This document shows positions 6,354 to 14,973 of a DNA stretch of 64,000 nt, piece after piece. The notes beneath the pieces are model-generated. The model saw only the letters and a program-made list of their open reading frames with translations. It made no database searches and was not told the DNA's origin. The stretch covers positions 1 to 64,000 of the forward strand of contig CACXUM010000019.1 of assembly GCA_902770835.1 (NCBI GenBank), read 5' to 3'. The stretch is from an uncultured Bacteroidia bacterium. GTDB lineage: Bacteria > Bacteroidota > Bacteroidia > Bacteroidales > F082. The position numbers and the translations under genes were made by a program. The stretch's first letter is position 1; the number at the start of each line of letters is the position of its first letter.

Positions 6354-8459
6354 TTACCCAATCTGGCTCCAATCAAAAGTCTGCGCAAACAACTCCTTGT
6401 AATGCTCGCGTAACATTCGGTTTTCGGGTTTGATGAGTTTCGGGTCGTCGGCCAAAAGGCGGATGGCGGCTTCGCGGACTTGCGGGATTAGTGCGCCGTC
6501 TTTTTGCAAGTCGCCGATGAGCATTTCGATTTGTCCGGATTGGCGTGTGCCGCCTGTTTCGCCGGGACCGCGCAGTTCCAAATCGACTTCGGCGATTTCG
6601 AAGCCGTCGTTGGTGCTACACATGGTTTTAATGCGGGTCTTGCCGTCGGCGGTCAGCTTGTGGTCGGTGACGAGGATGCAATACGACTGGTCGGCGCCGC
6701 GCCCCACACGACCACGCAATTGATGCAGTTGCGACAATCCGAAGCGGTTGGCGTTTTCGATAATCATCACCGTGGCGTTGGGGATGTTGACGCCCACCTC
6801 GATAACCGTCGTTGCCACCATGATTTGTGCGTTCCTATTAATAAAACGCTGCATCTCGAAGTCCTTGTCCTCCGCGCTCAACCTGCCGTGGCAGACGCAA
6901 ATCTTGTAATGCGGCTCAGGGAAATCGTGCAGCAAAGCCTCATAGCCCTCCTGAAGCGCAATCATATCCGTGTTTTCCGATTCCTTGATGCAGGGATAGA
7001 CCACATAAATCTGCCGCTCGAGCGCGATCTGCTGTTTCATGAACATCATAATGCGGTAGCGGTCGTCGCTGTAGATATGATAAGTCTGAACGGGTTTGCG
7101 TCCGGGCGGCAACTCATCGATTTTCGACACGTCTAAGTCGCCGTATTGCGTCATGGCAAGGGTGCGTGGGATGGGCGTGGCGGTCATTACCAAAGTGTGG
7201 GGTGGAATATCGGTTTTTTCATAGAATTTCGCCCTTTGCTCCACCCCGAAGCGATGCTGCTCGTCGATGATGGCCAAGCCCAAGTTCTTGAAAACCACCT
7301 TGCTTTCAATCAGCGCGTGAGTGCCGACCACGATTTGCATTGTGCCGTCGGCCAAGCCGGCATAAACCTTCCTTCGCTCCGCGATTTTGGTGGAACCCGT
7401 CAGCAAGGCAAAGTTCACGTTCATTTCTTTCAGTTGTTCTTGCAAAGTGGCAAAATGCTGTGTGGCAAGGATTTCCGTGGGTGCCATCAGGCAGGCTTGG
7501 AAGCCGTTGTCCAAGGCCAAGAGCATCACCATCAGCGCGACGATGGTCTTGCCGCTGCCCACGTCGCCTTGCAGCAGGCGGTTCATCTGGTGTCCCGAAC
7601 CCAAATCCTTGCGTATTTCCTTGATGACGCGCTTTTGTGCATTAGTGAGCGGAAAAGGCAGGTGGTTGTTGTAAAAACCGTTGAAATAATCGCCTACTAC
7701 GCTGAAAACGTGACCTTTAACCGTTTGCTCGCGGTGCATTTTGTTGCGCAACAGCTTGAGTTGGAAGAAGAAATGTTCCTCGTATTTCAGTCGGCGCGTG
7801 GCCTGCTGGATTTCGATGTTGTTTGCGGGCAGGTGGATTTGGTAATAGGCGTAACGGCGCTGTATAAGTTGTTCTTTTTCAATCAGTTCTCTCGGTAGCG
7901 TTTCGGGAATGTATTCAAACACCTGCTGCAAAATCAGTTTCTGCAATTTGGCAATGGTGCGTGTGCCCAAGCCGTTGTCTTTCAAGCGCTCCGTGGTGTT
8001 GTAAACGCCTTGCAAACCCTCGCCGATGAGCGGGTCCTTGGGGTCGTATTCCTCGATTTCGGGGTGGACGAAGTTGTAGTTGTGGTTGAACTCGCTGGCC
8101 TTGCCGAAAAGCACATATTTCACGCCCGGCTTGAAGCGGTTCTTGAGCCATTTCAATCCTCGGAACCACACCACTTCGATGCTGCCGCTATCGTCGGTGA
8201 AAACGCCCGTGGCGCGTGTAGCCCTCGGTGCGCCTATCATCTTGATGTTTGAAATCGTTCCAACCAACTGATAATAAACGCTTTCGTCGTTGATATAAGC
8301 CACCTTTTGGATTTGGCTGCGGTCGATGTAGCGGAACGGAAACTGGTTGAGCATGTCCTGATAAGTGAACACGCCCAACTCCTTCTTCAAGACTTCGGCC
8401 TTCTTTGGCCCGACGCCCTTCAGATAAGCGATATTCGTTTGCAGGAGGTTCTGTTCCAT
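6354..8459 (-). CDS. recG: ATP-dependent DNA helicase RecG
   Basis: 701 residues, normal length for RecG, which unwinds branched DNA such as Holliday junctions and stalled forks. The N-terminal wedge region begins L-K-G-V-G-P-K-K-A. Walker A (G-D-V-G-S-G-K-T) lies near residue 297 and the Walker B/DEQH box (I-I-D-E-Q-H-R-F-G) near 400. M-T-A-T-P-I-P-R-T-L-A and Q-L-R-G-R-V-G-R-G are further superfamily 2 motifs. It starts 15 bases after the DUF2442 gene and may be cotranscribed with it. Intact and confidently assigned. Confidence 0.97.
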   Translation of the reverse strand: MEQNLLQTNIAYLKGVGPKKAEVLKKELGVFTYQDMLNQFPFRYIDRSQIQKVAYINDESVYYQLVGTISNIKMIGAPRATRATGVFTDDSGSIEVVWFRGLKWLKNRFKPGVKYVLFGKASEFNHNYNFVHPEIEEYDPKDPLIGEGLQGVYNTTERLKDNGLGTRTIAKLQKLILQQVFEYIPETLPRELIEKEQLIQRRYAYYQIHLPANNIEIQQATRRLKYEEHFFFQLKLLRNKMHREQTVKGHVFSVVGDYFNGFYNNHLPFPLTNAQKRVIKEIRKDLGSGHQMNRLLQGDVGSGKTIVALMVMLLALDNGFQACLMAPTEILATQHFATLQEQLKEMNVNFALLTGSTKIAERRKVYAGLADGTMQIVVGTHALIESKVVFKNLGLAIIDEQHRFGVEQRAKFYEKTDIPPHTLVMTATPIPRTLAMTQYGDLDVSKIDELPPGRKPVQTYHIYSDDRYRIMMFMKQQIALERQIYVVYPCIKESENTDMIALQEGYEALLHDFPEPHYKICVCHGRLSAEDKDFEMQRFINRNAQIMVATTVIEVGVNIPNATVMIIENANRFGLSQLHQLRGRVGRGADQSYCILVTDHKLTADGKTRIKTMCSTNDGFEIAEVDLELRGPGETGGTRQSGQIEMLIGDLQKDGALIPQVREAAIRLLADDPKLIKPENRMLREHYKELFAQTFDWSQIG

Positions 8460-8474
8460 ACAACCCCAACCTGT

Positions 8475-8711
8475 TTATACACTTATCGAGTCCAAATACA
8501 AAGTATCGGGGCAAAGGTCGGCACCGTTGGGCCATTGGATGCTTCCCAAGAAAACAGTTACCTTACGGAAAAACGATTCGTCGGAAAGAGGGGCAAAAAC
8601 TCCCTTTCCAATATATGGGGAAACATCAAAACGCTTCTTTTCGCCGTTGGCAAATTCCAACAACAAGTTATGATCGTTTTCCGCTTTCACTGATTTTACA
8701 CGAGGGTTCAT
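8475..8711 (-). CDS. DUF2442 family protein
   Basis: 78 residues beginning N-P-R-V-K-S-V-K, with G-E-K-K-R-F-D-V-S-P-Y and a C-terminal W-P-N-G-A-D-L-C-P-D-T-L-Y, the usual DUF2442 pattern. This small family is often paired with DUF4160, as here (six-base gap). Such pairs are sometimes suggested to be toxin-antitoxin-like, but the function is unproven. Confidence 0.8.
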   Translation of the reverse strand: MNPRVKSVKAENDHNLLLEFANGEKKRFDVSPYIGKGVFAPLSDESFFRKVTVFLGSIQWPNGADLCPDTLYLDSISV

Positions 8712-8717
8712 CTCCGC

Positions 8718-8987
8718 TTACTTTAAAGGTTCAATTTGGAATACATTTGTTCCATTTGAGGCCAAATCCCAATCCGCCATCAGTTCATCCTTATGGATTT
8801 CCAACCATGCCTGTACCAGCTTGTTCTTTCCTGTTGGCAATTCACCTTCAATAATCTCACCTTCGGGAATTCTTATCACCGCTTCCTTGTCCTGACATTT
8901 GACATGAATATGAGGAAAATGATGCTGACGGTTGTCGTAATAATACATGGAAATAATGATTCCATAAAACATTGTCAATACGGCCAT
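8718..8987 (-). CDS. DUF4160 family protein
   Basis: 89 residues with the DUF4160 signature H-F-P-H-I-H-V-K near residues 23-30 and I-P-E-G-E-I-I-E-G. It is the first gene of a small minus-strand operon with DUF2442 and probably recG. A -7 box read on the minus strand lies at 9004-9011. The conserved His residues suggest a small nuclease- or metal-binding-like fold, but no activity can be stated. Confidence 0.8.
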   Translation of the reverse strand: MAVLTMFYGIIISMYYYDNRQHHFPHIHVKCQDKEAVIRIPEGEIIEGELPTGKNKLVQAWLEIHKDELMADWDLASNGTNVFQIEPLK

Positions 8988-9003
8988 AGTTGGATTTTTT
9001 TTG

Positions 9004-9050
9004 CAAAAGTAGTAATTTTTCTTGAAAAGACCATAGTTTTCCTAAATTTG
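9004..9050. promoter_or_regulatory. Divergent promoters for DUF4160 and tatD
   Basis: CAAAAGTA at 9004-9011 is TACTTTTG on the minus strand, before the DUF4160 gene. TAAATTTG at 9043-9050 with a TTG at 9022-9024 serves tatD on the plus strand. The tatD box ends only seven bases before its ATG, so its leader is very short. Confidence 0.6.
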
Positions 9051-9057
9051 CATCGTT

Positions 9058-9735
9058 ATGAAAAAGTTCATCGACATACACACTCACACAGCCAAATCTG
9101 GTGACAACCTGATTCAAATCGTCAATCTCGACTTGGGGCAAGTTTGTCCCGAGCAAGGCTATTATAGTTACGGCATCCATCCGTGGGCATTGGATAATGC
9201 TGATTTTCAAGTTGATGAAGCCTTAATCAAACTGAAAGAGAACTTGCAACGACCTCAGGTCATTGCCCTTGGCGAAGCAGGTTTGGACAAGTTCCATGCT
9301 GACTTTGAGCAGCAAATCAGGCTTTTCGAGCGACAGATTGTTTTGTCGGAGAACATGAAAAAGCCGATGATTCTGCACGATGTGAAAAGCCACAACGAAA
9401 TCATCGCCCTGCGGAAAAAGCATAAGGCGAAGCAGCCATGGATTGTGCACGGTTTCAACGGGACGGAGCAAGACGTGCGACAACTCATCGGGCAAGGGGT
9501 TTTCCTTTCTATTGGAGAAAGCCTTCTGCACCCCGACAGAAAAATTTATAAGTCATTAAAATTCATTGATTTGGATTACCTGTTTATCGAGACCGACATG
9601 ACGAAAATCGAAATTGAAACGATTTATGAAGCAGCAGCAAATTTGTTGGAAATGGATATTGTTTCATTACAAAAACAAATCTTTACTAATTTTGCAGCCC
9701 TATGGAACACTGGCAAGACAGAACCCGCCTATTAA
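9058..9735 (+). CDS. tatD: TatD family metal-dependent hydrolase
   Basis: 225 residues, TIM-barrel amidohydrolase fold. Visible metal-site motifs are F-I-D-I-H-T-H-T near 4-11, A-L-G-E-A-G-L-D-K near 72-80, M-I-L-H-D near 100-104 and I-E-T-D-M near 180-184. TatD proteins are 3'-5' exonuclease/DNase-like enzymes linked to DNA repair and quality control. At 225 residues it is somewhat shorter than E. coli TatD (about 260), as in many Bacteroidota relatives. Its 3' end overlaps tcdA by 34 bases. Confidence 0.88.
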   Translation: MKKFIDIHTHTAKSGDNLIQIVNLDLGQVCPEQGYYSYGIHPWALDNADFQVDEALIKLKENLQRPQVIALGEAGLDKFHADFEQQIRLFERQIVLSENMKKPMILHDVKSHNEIIALRKKHKAKQPWIVHGFNGTEQDVRQLIGQGVFLSIGESLLHPDRKIYKSLKFIDLDYLFIETDMTKIEIETIYEAAANLLEMDIVSLQKQIFTNFAALWNTGKTEPAY

Positions 9736-10421
9736 TCGGCGACGAAGGCATCAACCTATTGAAATCCAAGCATGTGCTTGTGGTCGGCTTGGGTGGCGTG
9801 GGTGGCTACGCCGCCGAGCAATTGGCCCGCTCGGGCATCGGCAAAATGACCCTCGTGGACGGCGATGTAGTGAACATCACCAACCGCAACCGCCAACTTT
9901 TGGCCTTGGAAAGCACCCTTGGCCGCCCCAAAGCCGAGGTGATGGCCGACCGCCTCCGCGACATCAACCCCGAAATCGAATTGACCGTCCTCAACCAATA
10001 CCTGAAAGACCAAGCCATCATCGACCTGATGGCGCAACCCTTTGACTATGTGGTGGATGCCATTGACACTGTGGCACCCAAGGTGTTTCTGCTCTATTAT
10101 GCCAAGCAGAACAACCAGCGCATCGTGAGCAGCATGGGCGCAGGTGGAAAGTTCCATCCCGAAAGGGTTGAGATTTGCGATATCTCGAAGTCAAACCATT
10201 GCCGTTTGGCGTTTTATATTCGAAAACGACTGCACCGTTTGGGCGTGTTCGATGGCATCAAGGTCGTCTTTTCGCCCGAGCCAGTCGATGCCTCGGCCAT
10301 CATCACCGAGGGCGTTGATGAACAAAACAAGGTTTCCAACGTCGGCACGATTTCCTACCTGCCCGCCACTTTCGGCATCTTTTGCGCCTCAGTCGTCATT
10401 AATGACCTGCTTGGAAAATAA
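9702..10421 (+). CDS. tcdA: tRNA threonylcarbamoyladenosine dehydratase
   Basis: 239 residues of the ThiF/E1-like superfamily. The nucleotide-binding loop is V-V-G-L-G-G-V-G-G-Y at about 28-37, followed by V-D-G-D-V-V-N and N-R-N-R-Q-L. TcdA uses ATP to cyclise t6A37 of ANN-decoding tRNAs to ct6A. The length and the R-T-R-L-L-I-G-D-E-G start agree with TcdA rather than ThiF or MoeB. The start lies inside the tatD 3' end. Confidence 0.9.
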   Translation: MEHWQDRTRLLIGDEGINLLKSKHVLVVGLGGVGGYAAEQLARSGIGKMTLVDGDVVNITNRNRQLLALESTLGRPKAEVMADRLRDINPEIELTVLNQYLKDQAIIDLMAQPFDYVVDAIDTVAPKVFLLYYAKQNNQRIVSSMGAGGKFHPERVEICDISKSNHCRLAFYIRKRLHRLGVFDGIKVVFSPEPVDASAIITEGVDEQNKVSNVGTISYLPATFGIFCASVVINDLLGK

Positions 10422-10455
10422 CAATTCAACATTTCAACAATCAACAATTCAACAT
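10422..10455 (+). repeat. Leader repeat CAATTCAACAT before the phosphatase
   Basis: CAATTCAACAT occurs at 10422-10432 and 10445-10455, the second copy running into the ATG at 10454. This kind of low-complexity leader is often seen in Bacteroidota intergenic DNA. Confidence 0.5.
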
Positions 10456-10909
10456 GATAAAAGTCCTCTTCATCTGCCACGGCAACATCTGCCGCAGTCC
10501 CATGGCGGAGTTTGTAATGAAGAAACTCGTCGCCGAAGCAGGCTTGAGCGAGCAATTTGAAATCGCCTCGGCAGCCACCTCGACCGAAGAAATCGGCAAT
10601 CCCGTTTATCCTCCAGCGCGGCGCAAATTGGCCGAGCACGGCATTGGCTGCGAGGGCAAGACCGCCCGCCAAATGACACGACAGGACTATGCCTATTACG
10701 ACTACATCATCGCCATGGACCGCAACAACCTCCGCAACCTGAAACGGATGTTCGGCGAGGATACCGAACATAAAATCAGCCTCTTGATGGACTACACCCA
10801 CCGCCCGAGCGATGTGGCCGACCCGTGGTACACAGGCGATTTTGAGGCCACTTGGCAGGATGTTTCGGAAGGGTGTCGAGGATTGTTGACGTATATAAAG
10901 AAGCAATAA
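10454..10909 (+). CDS. Low-molecular-weight protein tyrosine phosphatase
   Basis: 151 residues. The active-site loop C-H-G-N-I-C-R-S sits at residues 8-15 (Cys8 nucleophile, Arg14), with the general acid in A-D-P-W-Y near residue 117. It hydrolyses phosphotyrosine. In bacteria the partner is often a BY-kinase that controls exopolysaccharide export, but none is encoded nearby. It lies 32 bases after tcdA and may be cotranscribed with it. Confidence 0.93.
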   Translation: MIKVLFICHGNICRSPMAEFVMKKLVAEAGLSEQFEIASAATSTEEIGNPVYPPARRKLAEHGIGCEGKTARQMTRQDYAYYDYIIAMDRNNLRNLKRMFGEDTEHKISLLMDYTHRPSDVADPWYTGDFEATWQDVSEGCRGLLTYIKKQ

Positions 10910-10931
10910 TACCTCTTTTTGTTGTCTTCGT

Positions 10932-12137
10932 TCAATAAGTCATTCCAAACATCCACAAGGGAATGCGGTTGCTAAAACCCACCTCGGTTTCGTCAACGGC
11001 AAGAAAACTGTCGGGAATGTCTTTGATTTGGTCGAAAGTCTTGTTCTTGCCGCCAACCTCAAACAGATAACGATCGTTGACCAAAAAGTCGCCTTTTTGC
11101 GGAAACTTCACTTCGTGTGCAACGCTCATTTGGCTGTTGAAAAACGTTTCCCGCTCGTTCCCGATTTCCACCGTGGGACACAACGTATGCATCAAATTGG
11201 GATTGTTGAGGAAAATCTTGTCGGGCTTGCTGAGGTATTTGTAACTTTTGGTCTTGGAAGTGAGCAGCGAAAGAATCTGCGCTTTGTCCAAAGAATATAG
11301 CATGCGAAGCCCTAATTCATTGTTGGTCGATAGTTGTTTCCACAATTCCGACATGTTAGGCTCGAAAGGCACATGCTCACTGATAATCATTAGCAAACGC
11401 TTGACTTTCAGAATGGTTTCGTAAGAAATGTTCTCCACAGCGGGCAGGTCGTTTTCGATGACCAAGGAAACGATTTCGCGCAAACGTATGGGAAAATCAT
11501 CGCCCACCTCGCGGTAAAACGGATAATAGCCGTGCTTCAAGTAAGCCTCGAACAAGGGAGCTACTTTGAGGTTCTTCGTGATTTTCATGGCCTGTTTGAC
11601 ATGGTCGCGAAGCAATGTCTCTATCGGGATGGGGCTGATATGGGCAACATCTTCAAAGTCAAGAAATTCGCGGAACGAAAGCCCGTAAAGCGTGTAAGGC
11701 GTTTGGCGGCGCGAAAGGTCAACCTTGGCATTGTCTATGGCAAGAAGCGAACTGCTGGTGTAAACGATGCCCATGTCGGGATAGTTGTCGTAGATGTTTT
11801 TCAGCGTTTCCGACCACGATTTGTAGCGGTGTACCTCATCAAGATAAAGTCTGCTGATGCCATGGCGGTCAGCCCAATCGACCAATTCCATCAAATTGTG
11901 CGAAGCAAACCAAAGGTCGTCGAGCGACACATATAGCGTTTGGTCAATATCTTCGTAGTTGTCAAGGATATGTTGCAACAACATGGTGGTTTTGCCAACA
12001 CCTCGCGCCCCTTTGATGCCAATCATCCGAGCCTTCCAGTTGATTTGGGAATAAAGATAGCGCTTGAATTTTAGGTCAACCTTGGCGATTTTGCGGTGAT
12101 AGTTGTCGAAAAGCGGTTGCACTTCAATGGTTTCCAT
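10932..12137 (-). CDS. AAA_14/DUF4143 ATPase
   Basis: About 401 residues: an AAA_14 P-loop domain with Walker A G-A-R-G-V-G-K-T and Walker B R-L-Y-L-D-E-V-H in the first third, T-S-S-S-L-L-A-I-D as a sensor region, and a C-terminal DUF4143 region. The ATG at 12137 is chosen because the upstream GTG at 12161 precedes the expected transcription start from the -7 box at 12164-12171. It is a paralog of the gene at 59706-60875 (same layout and similar ends, P-L-W-M-F-G against P-I-W-A-F-G). Function unknown. A DNA- or stress-related role is inference. Confidence 0.85.
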   Translation of the reverse strand: METIEVQPLFDNYHRKIAKVDLKFKRYLYSQINWKARMIGIKGARGVGKTTMLLQHILDNYEDIDQTLYVSLDDLWFASHNLMELVDWADRHGISRLYLDEVHRYKSWSETLKNIYDNYPDMGIVYTSSSLLAIDNAKVDLSRRQTPYTLYGLSFREFLDFEDVAHISPIPIETLLRDHVKQAMKITKNLKVAPLFEAYLKHGYYPFYREVGDDFPIRLREIVSLVIENDLPAVENISYETILKVKRLLMIISEHVPFEPNMSELWKQLSTNNELGLRMLYSLDKAQILSLLTSKTKSYKYLSKPDKIFLNNPNLMHTLCPTVEIGNERETFFNSQMSVAHEVKFPQKGDFLVNDRYLFEVGGKNKTFDQIKDIPDSFLAVDETEVGFSNRIPLWMFGMTY

Positions 12138-12159
12138 ACGCAATATAGTTTGATTTGAC

Positions 12160-12263
12160 ACTGCAAAAATACATATTTTTACATTTTAAACTGCAAAATT
12201 GTGCGAATTTTTATATTTTCAACTATAAAAATTAATCTTGTTTTTGCATTTCGAACCGTAAAA
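12160..12263 (-). repeat. Four degenerate ~31-bp units on the ATPase promoter
   Basis: ACTGCAAAA starts at 12160 and 12190, ACTATAAAA at 12222 and ACCGTAAAA at 12255 (spacing 30, 32, 33). The first unit includes the -7 box at 12164-12171 (TATTTTTG on the minus strand). The others look like decayed copies of the same box. Confidence 0.6.
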
Positions 12264-12268
12264 TTCGA

Positions 12269-13462
12269 CTATTTTTGTCTGAATGGCTCCATCACCCTAT
12301 CGAAAATGCCATTCATGTAAGCCAAGGCCATGCCGTAGTTGCTAATCGGAATGTCTTGATTCACAAAGAGATTGGTTCGGTTGAGCAATTGCTTGCGCGT
12401 GCTCATGCAGCCGCCGCATTGGATGGCCATGGCGTATTTCTCAGGATTGCTGATAGGCGACAAGCCAGCCACATATTCAAAATTGATGGCCTTGCCCGTG
12501 AATTTCATAATCATACGAGGCAACTTCACCCGCCCGATGTCCTCGCAGGTGCTGTGGTGGGTACACGATTCGAGAAGCAGCACCGTGTCGCCGTCCTTCA
12601 GTTCGGAAAGGCGCGGTGTGCCTTTAACATAGTTGTCGAAATCGCCGCGCAAACGAGCCATGACAATACTGAAACTGGTCAAAGGGATTTCAGGTGGAAC
12701 GATTTTGCTCACAAAGCCAAACACTTGACTGTCAGTGACAATCAAAGCAGGTTTGGGCATTGTTTCCAAATATTGCTTCAGGTGGGTTTCCTTCAGTACG
12801 ACGCAGATACATTCGTTGTCGAGTACATCACGGATGGCCATCACTTGGGGCAAAATCAAACGTCCTTCAGGGGCTTCGGCATCCACGGGGCAAACCAAAA
12901 CCACCACTTCATTAGGCTTGATAATGCCGCCAAGCAGCGACACTTTCTGGTAGGCACTTTCGGGAATCGTTTTCTTCAAAATCTCAACCAAAGGAGCAAT
13001 ATCATCCTTTCTTTGAACGCTGAAATCCAGTATTTTAGCACCATAATTTTGCTCAACCATAGCCTTCACGACGGCAAGAAGCGGCTCTTGGTCGGCCTTG
13101 TTGTGGACGACGAAGAACGGCACGGACAATGCTTTCATGCGGGCAATGAGTTGTTTTTCAGGCTCTTCAAAGTTGTTCCCCGTGATGACCAAAACGGCGC
13201 AGTCGATTTCCTCCAAAACCTTCATGGTTTTGTCGATGCGCTGTCGGCCCAAATCGCCAACATCGTCGATGCCCGCCGTGTCGATGAGTACGCAAGGCCC
13301 GATGCCAAAGATTTCTATGCTTTTCTTGACGGGGTCGGTGGTGGTACCCGCCGTGTCGCTCACTATGGCGATGTCTTGTCCCGTGAGGAGATTGATGAGG
13401 CTGCTCTTGCCGCAGTTCCTGCGACCAAAGATGCCGATATGGGGTTTCAAATCTTTTGCCAT
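12269..13462 (-). CDS. hydF: [FeFe]-hydrogenase H-cluster maturation GTPase HydF
   Basis: 397 residues. An N-terminal Ras-like GTPase has P-loop G-R-R-N-C-G-K-S-S at 13-21 and D-T-A-G at 60-63. The C-terminal iron-sulfur ligands are C300-T-H302 and C349-G-G-C352, the HydF CxH...CxxC pattern. HydF is the scaffold on which the 2Fe subcluster is built before transfer to the hydrogenase. HydE, HydG and the hydrogenase are not in the window. The ATG at 13462 is chosen because a longer frame to 13561 would pass through the -7 box at 13488-13495. Its presence implies anaerobic hydrogen metabolism. Confidence 0.95.
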   Translation of the reverse strand: MAKDLKPHIGIFGRRNCGKSSLINLLTGQDIAIVSDTAGTTTDPVKKSIEIFGIGPCVLIDTAGIDDVGDLGRQRIDKTMKVLEEIDCAVLVITGNNFEEPEKQLIARMKALSVPFFVVHNKADQEPLLAVVKAMVEQNYGAKILDFSVQRKDDIAPLVEILKKTIPESAYQKVSLLGGIIKPNEVVVLVCPVDAEAPEGRLILPQVMAIRDVLDNECICVVLKETHLKQYLETMPKPALIVTDSQVFGFVSKIVPPEIPLTSFSIVMARLRGDFDNYVKGTPRLSELKDGDTVLLLESCTHHSTCEDIGRVKLPRMIMKFTGKAINFEYVAGLSPISNPEKYAMAIQCGGCMSTRKQLLNRTNLFVNQDIPISNYGMALAYMNGIFDRVMEPFRQK

Positions 13463-13487
13463 TTGCTGTTTGTCTTGTTTTTCATTG

Positions 13488-13495
13488 CAAAAGTA
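13488..13495 (-). promoter_or_regulatory. -7 box of hydF
   Basis: CAAAAGTA reads TACTTTTG on the minus strand, 25 bases before the hydF ATG at 13462. Confidence 0.6.
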
Positions 13496-13552
13496 TGAAA
13501 AAAAACTTATCAGATGACAAAAACGTAAACTTTTGACAATAAGCGATATATC

Positions 13553-13584
13553 CGACAGCAAACGACAACAAACGACTGCTGTCG
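13553..13584. repeat. Inverted repeat between hydF and ssb
   Basis: Arms CGACAGCA (13553-13560) and TGCTGTCG (13577-13584), with CAAACGAC repeated in and beside the loop. It lies between divergent genes, so it is more likely an operator or structural element than a terminator. Confidence 0.4.
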
Positions 13585-13679
13585 ACTACAAACGTTTAAT
13601 CAACGGCTTTATCTTGACAAGTGTCGTTACTTTGCACCGTCAAATCAAACCTATTACTAACCCTCAAACAAACACAATT

Positions 13680-14015
13680 ATGAGTACATTAAGAAATTCG
13701 GTCACTTTGGTTGGCCGCCCGGGTGCTGACCCTGAAATCAGAACCTTCAACAAAAGCAAGATGGCGCGTTTCCGCATGGCCGTGAACGAGCGTCGCAAGA
13801 ACGCCAACGGCGAATGGATCGACAACACGCAGTGGTTTCCCATCGTGGCATGGGGCAGCGTGGCCGAGCGCGTTGAGAAAAATGTGTCGAAAGGCATACT
13901 AATCGCCATCGACGGAAGCCTGCGCAACAACGAATGGACCGACGACAAAGGTCAACGCCATTCCACCACGGAGATTTGGATTAGCGACATGATTCCATTA
14001 ATTGCAAACAATTAA
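13680..14015 (+). CDS. ssb: Single-stranded DNA-binding protein, short form
   Basis: 111 residues of one OB fold: S-V-T-L-V-G-R-P-G-A-D-P-E near the start, W-F-P-I-V-A-W-G in the middle and T-T-E-I-W-I-S-D-M at the end. It binds single-stranded DNA in replication and repair. It stops right after the OB fold and lacks the acidic D-D-x-P-F tail that recruits partner proteins, so it may be a secondary SSB. The start is the ATG at 13680; the frame is open further upstream but without similarity. Confidence 0.88.
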   Translation: MSTLRNSVTLVGRPGADPEIRTFNKSKMARFRMAVNERRKNANGEWIDNTQWFPIVAWGSVAERVEKNVSKGILIAIDGSLRNNEWTDDKGQRHSTTEIWISDMIPLIANN

Positions 14016-14061
14016 TTGACAATTCACAATTTTGGTGTAACTTTGCCGCCATAAATTCACT

Positions 14062-14973
14062 ATGGCTATGTTTCACCACAGTTTATTCCGCAAAACAATA
14101 GTGACTTCGCTTCTTGCCTTGTCATTATGGGCAAGTCCGCCCAAAGCCAACGCTCAATCCACCAAGCCTGGGTTGGACATCTTCTCAGGCTTGGACTTCA
14201 ATTTCAAGGACATGGATTTTGAAACCCAATACAAGTTCTTGATTCGCCTCACGCCCGGCCTCAAGTGGGACATGGGCAACCATTGGCAACTGGCCGGACA
14301 ATTACAGATTCCGATTGTGAACCAATATGGCATTGATTACAGTTTTGTTGAGCTGAGAGCGTTCAATGTCAGTAAAGAGTTCAACATCAAGAGTTTGTAT
14401 CTCAAGGCTTCATTGGGAGCCTTCAGTCAAAACCGTTATGGCTTGGATTTGAAGGCATTCCTGCCCGTGTGTGACTGGTTCGCGTTTGAAGGCCAGGCGG
14501 GTTATGTCGGTTCGGTTTTCCTGTTTCCTTACTGGGAAATTGTCGCGCCCAACCGTTTCGTTGGCACCATCGGAGGCGACATCTATCTGCCGCGATGGAA
14601 CACCCAATTTCGAGGTGTCGTAGGAAAGTATTTGTACGACGACATCGGCGTTGAGGGTGAGGCCATGCGACATTTCAACCACACTACTATCTCGGTGTAT
14701 GCCAGATGGAGCAACAAGTTCAGTTTCGACGGCGGTTTCAAGGTCGTCATCATGCTTCCCCCCTATCGCCGCACCCACAGAGCCGTGAACATTCGTCCTG
14801 CCTCAAATTTTCGTATGGCTTATACGGTGATGTATAGGCAATTAAACAATAGGATGTACTTCACCGACCCCGAGCAAAACGAGCGCGACGGATGGTTCAG
14901 TCGCGATTTGCTGCACTGGGGCAGCCACAACATGGAACCCGATTTCATCATCAAAGAAAAAACGAAAAAATGA
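14062..14973 (+). CDS. Exported protein, probable outer-membrane beta-barrel
   Basis: 303 residues with a cleavable signal peptide ending A-N-A-Q-S. The mature part has alternating aromatic and polar strands (L-K-W-D-M-G-N-H-W-Q-L-A-G-Q-L, F-A-F-E-G-Q-A-G-Y-V-G-S-V) typical of an outer-membrane beta-barrel. I do not recognise the family with certainty. The next gene overlaps by four bases and also encodes a barrel, so the two probably act together, possibly in export of a surface polymer (compare YjbH-type proteins). ATG 14068 is an alternative start. Confidence 0.65.
   Translation: MAMFHHSLFRKTIVTSLLALSLWASPPKANAQSTKPGLDIFSGLDFNFKDMDFETQYKFLIRLTPGLKWDMGNHWQLAGQLQIPIVNQYGIDYSFVELRAFNVSKEFNIKSLYLKASLGAFSQNRYGLDLKAFLPVCDWFAFEGQAGYVGSVFLFPYWEIVAPNRFVGTIGGDIYLPRWNTQFRGVVGKYLYDDIGVEGEAMRHFNHTTISVYARWSNKFSFDGGFKVVIMLPPYRRTHRAVNIRPASNFRMAYTVMYRQLNNRMYFTDPEQNERDGWFSRDLLHWGSHNMEPDFIIKEKTKK

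Noticed and set aside
13463-13561. Longer HydF start at 13561
   Set aside because: The extension passes through the -7 box at 13488-13495 and has no similarity to HydF.
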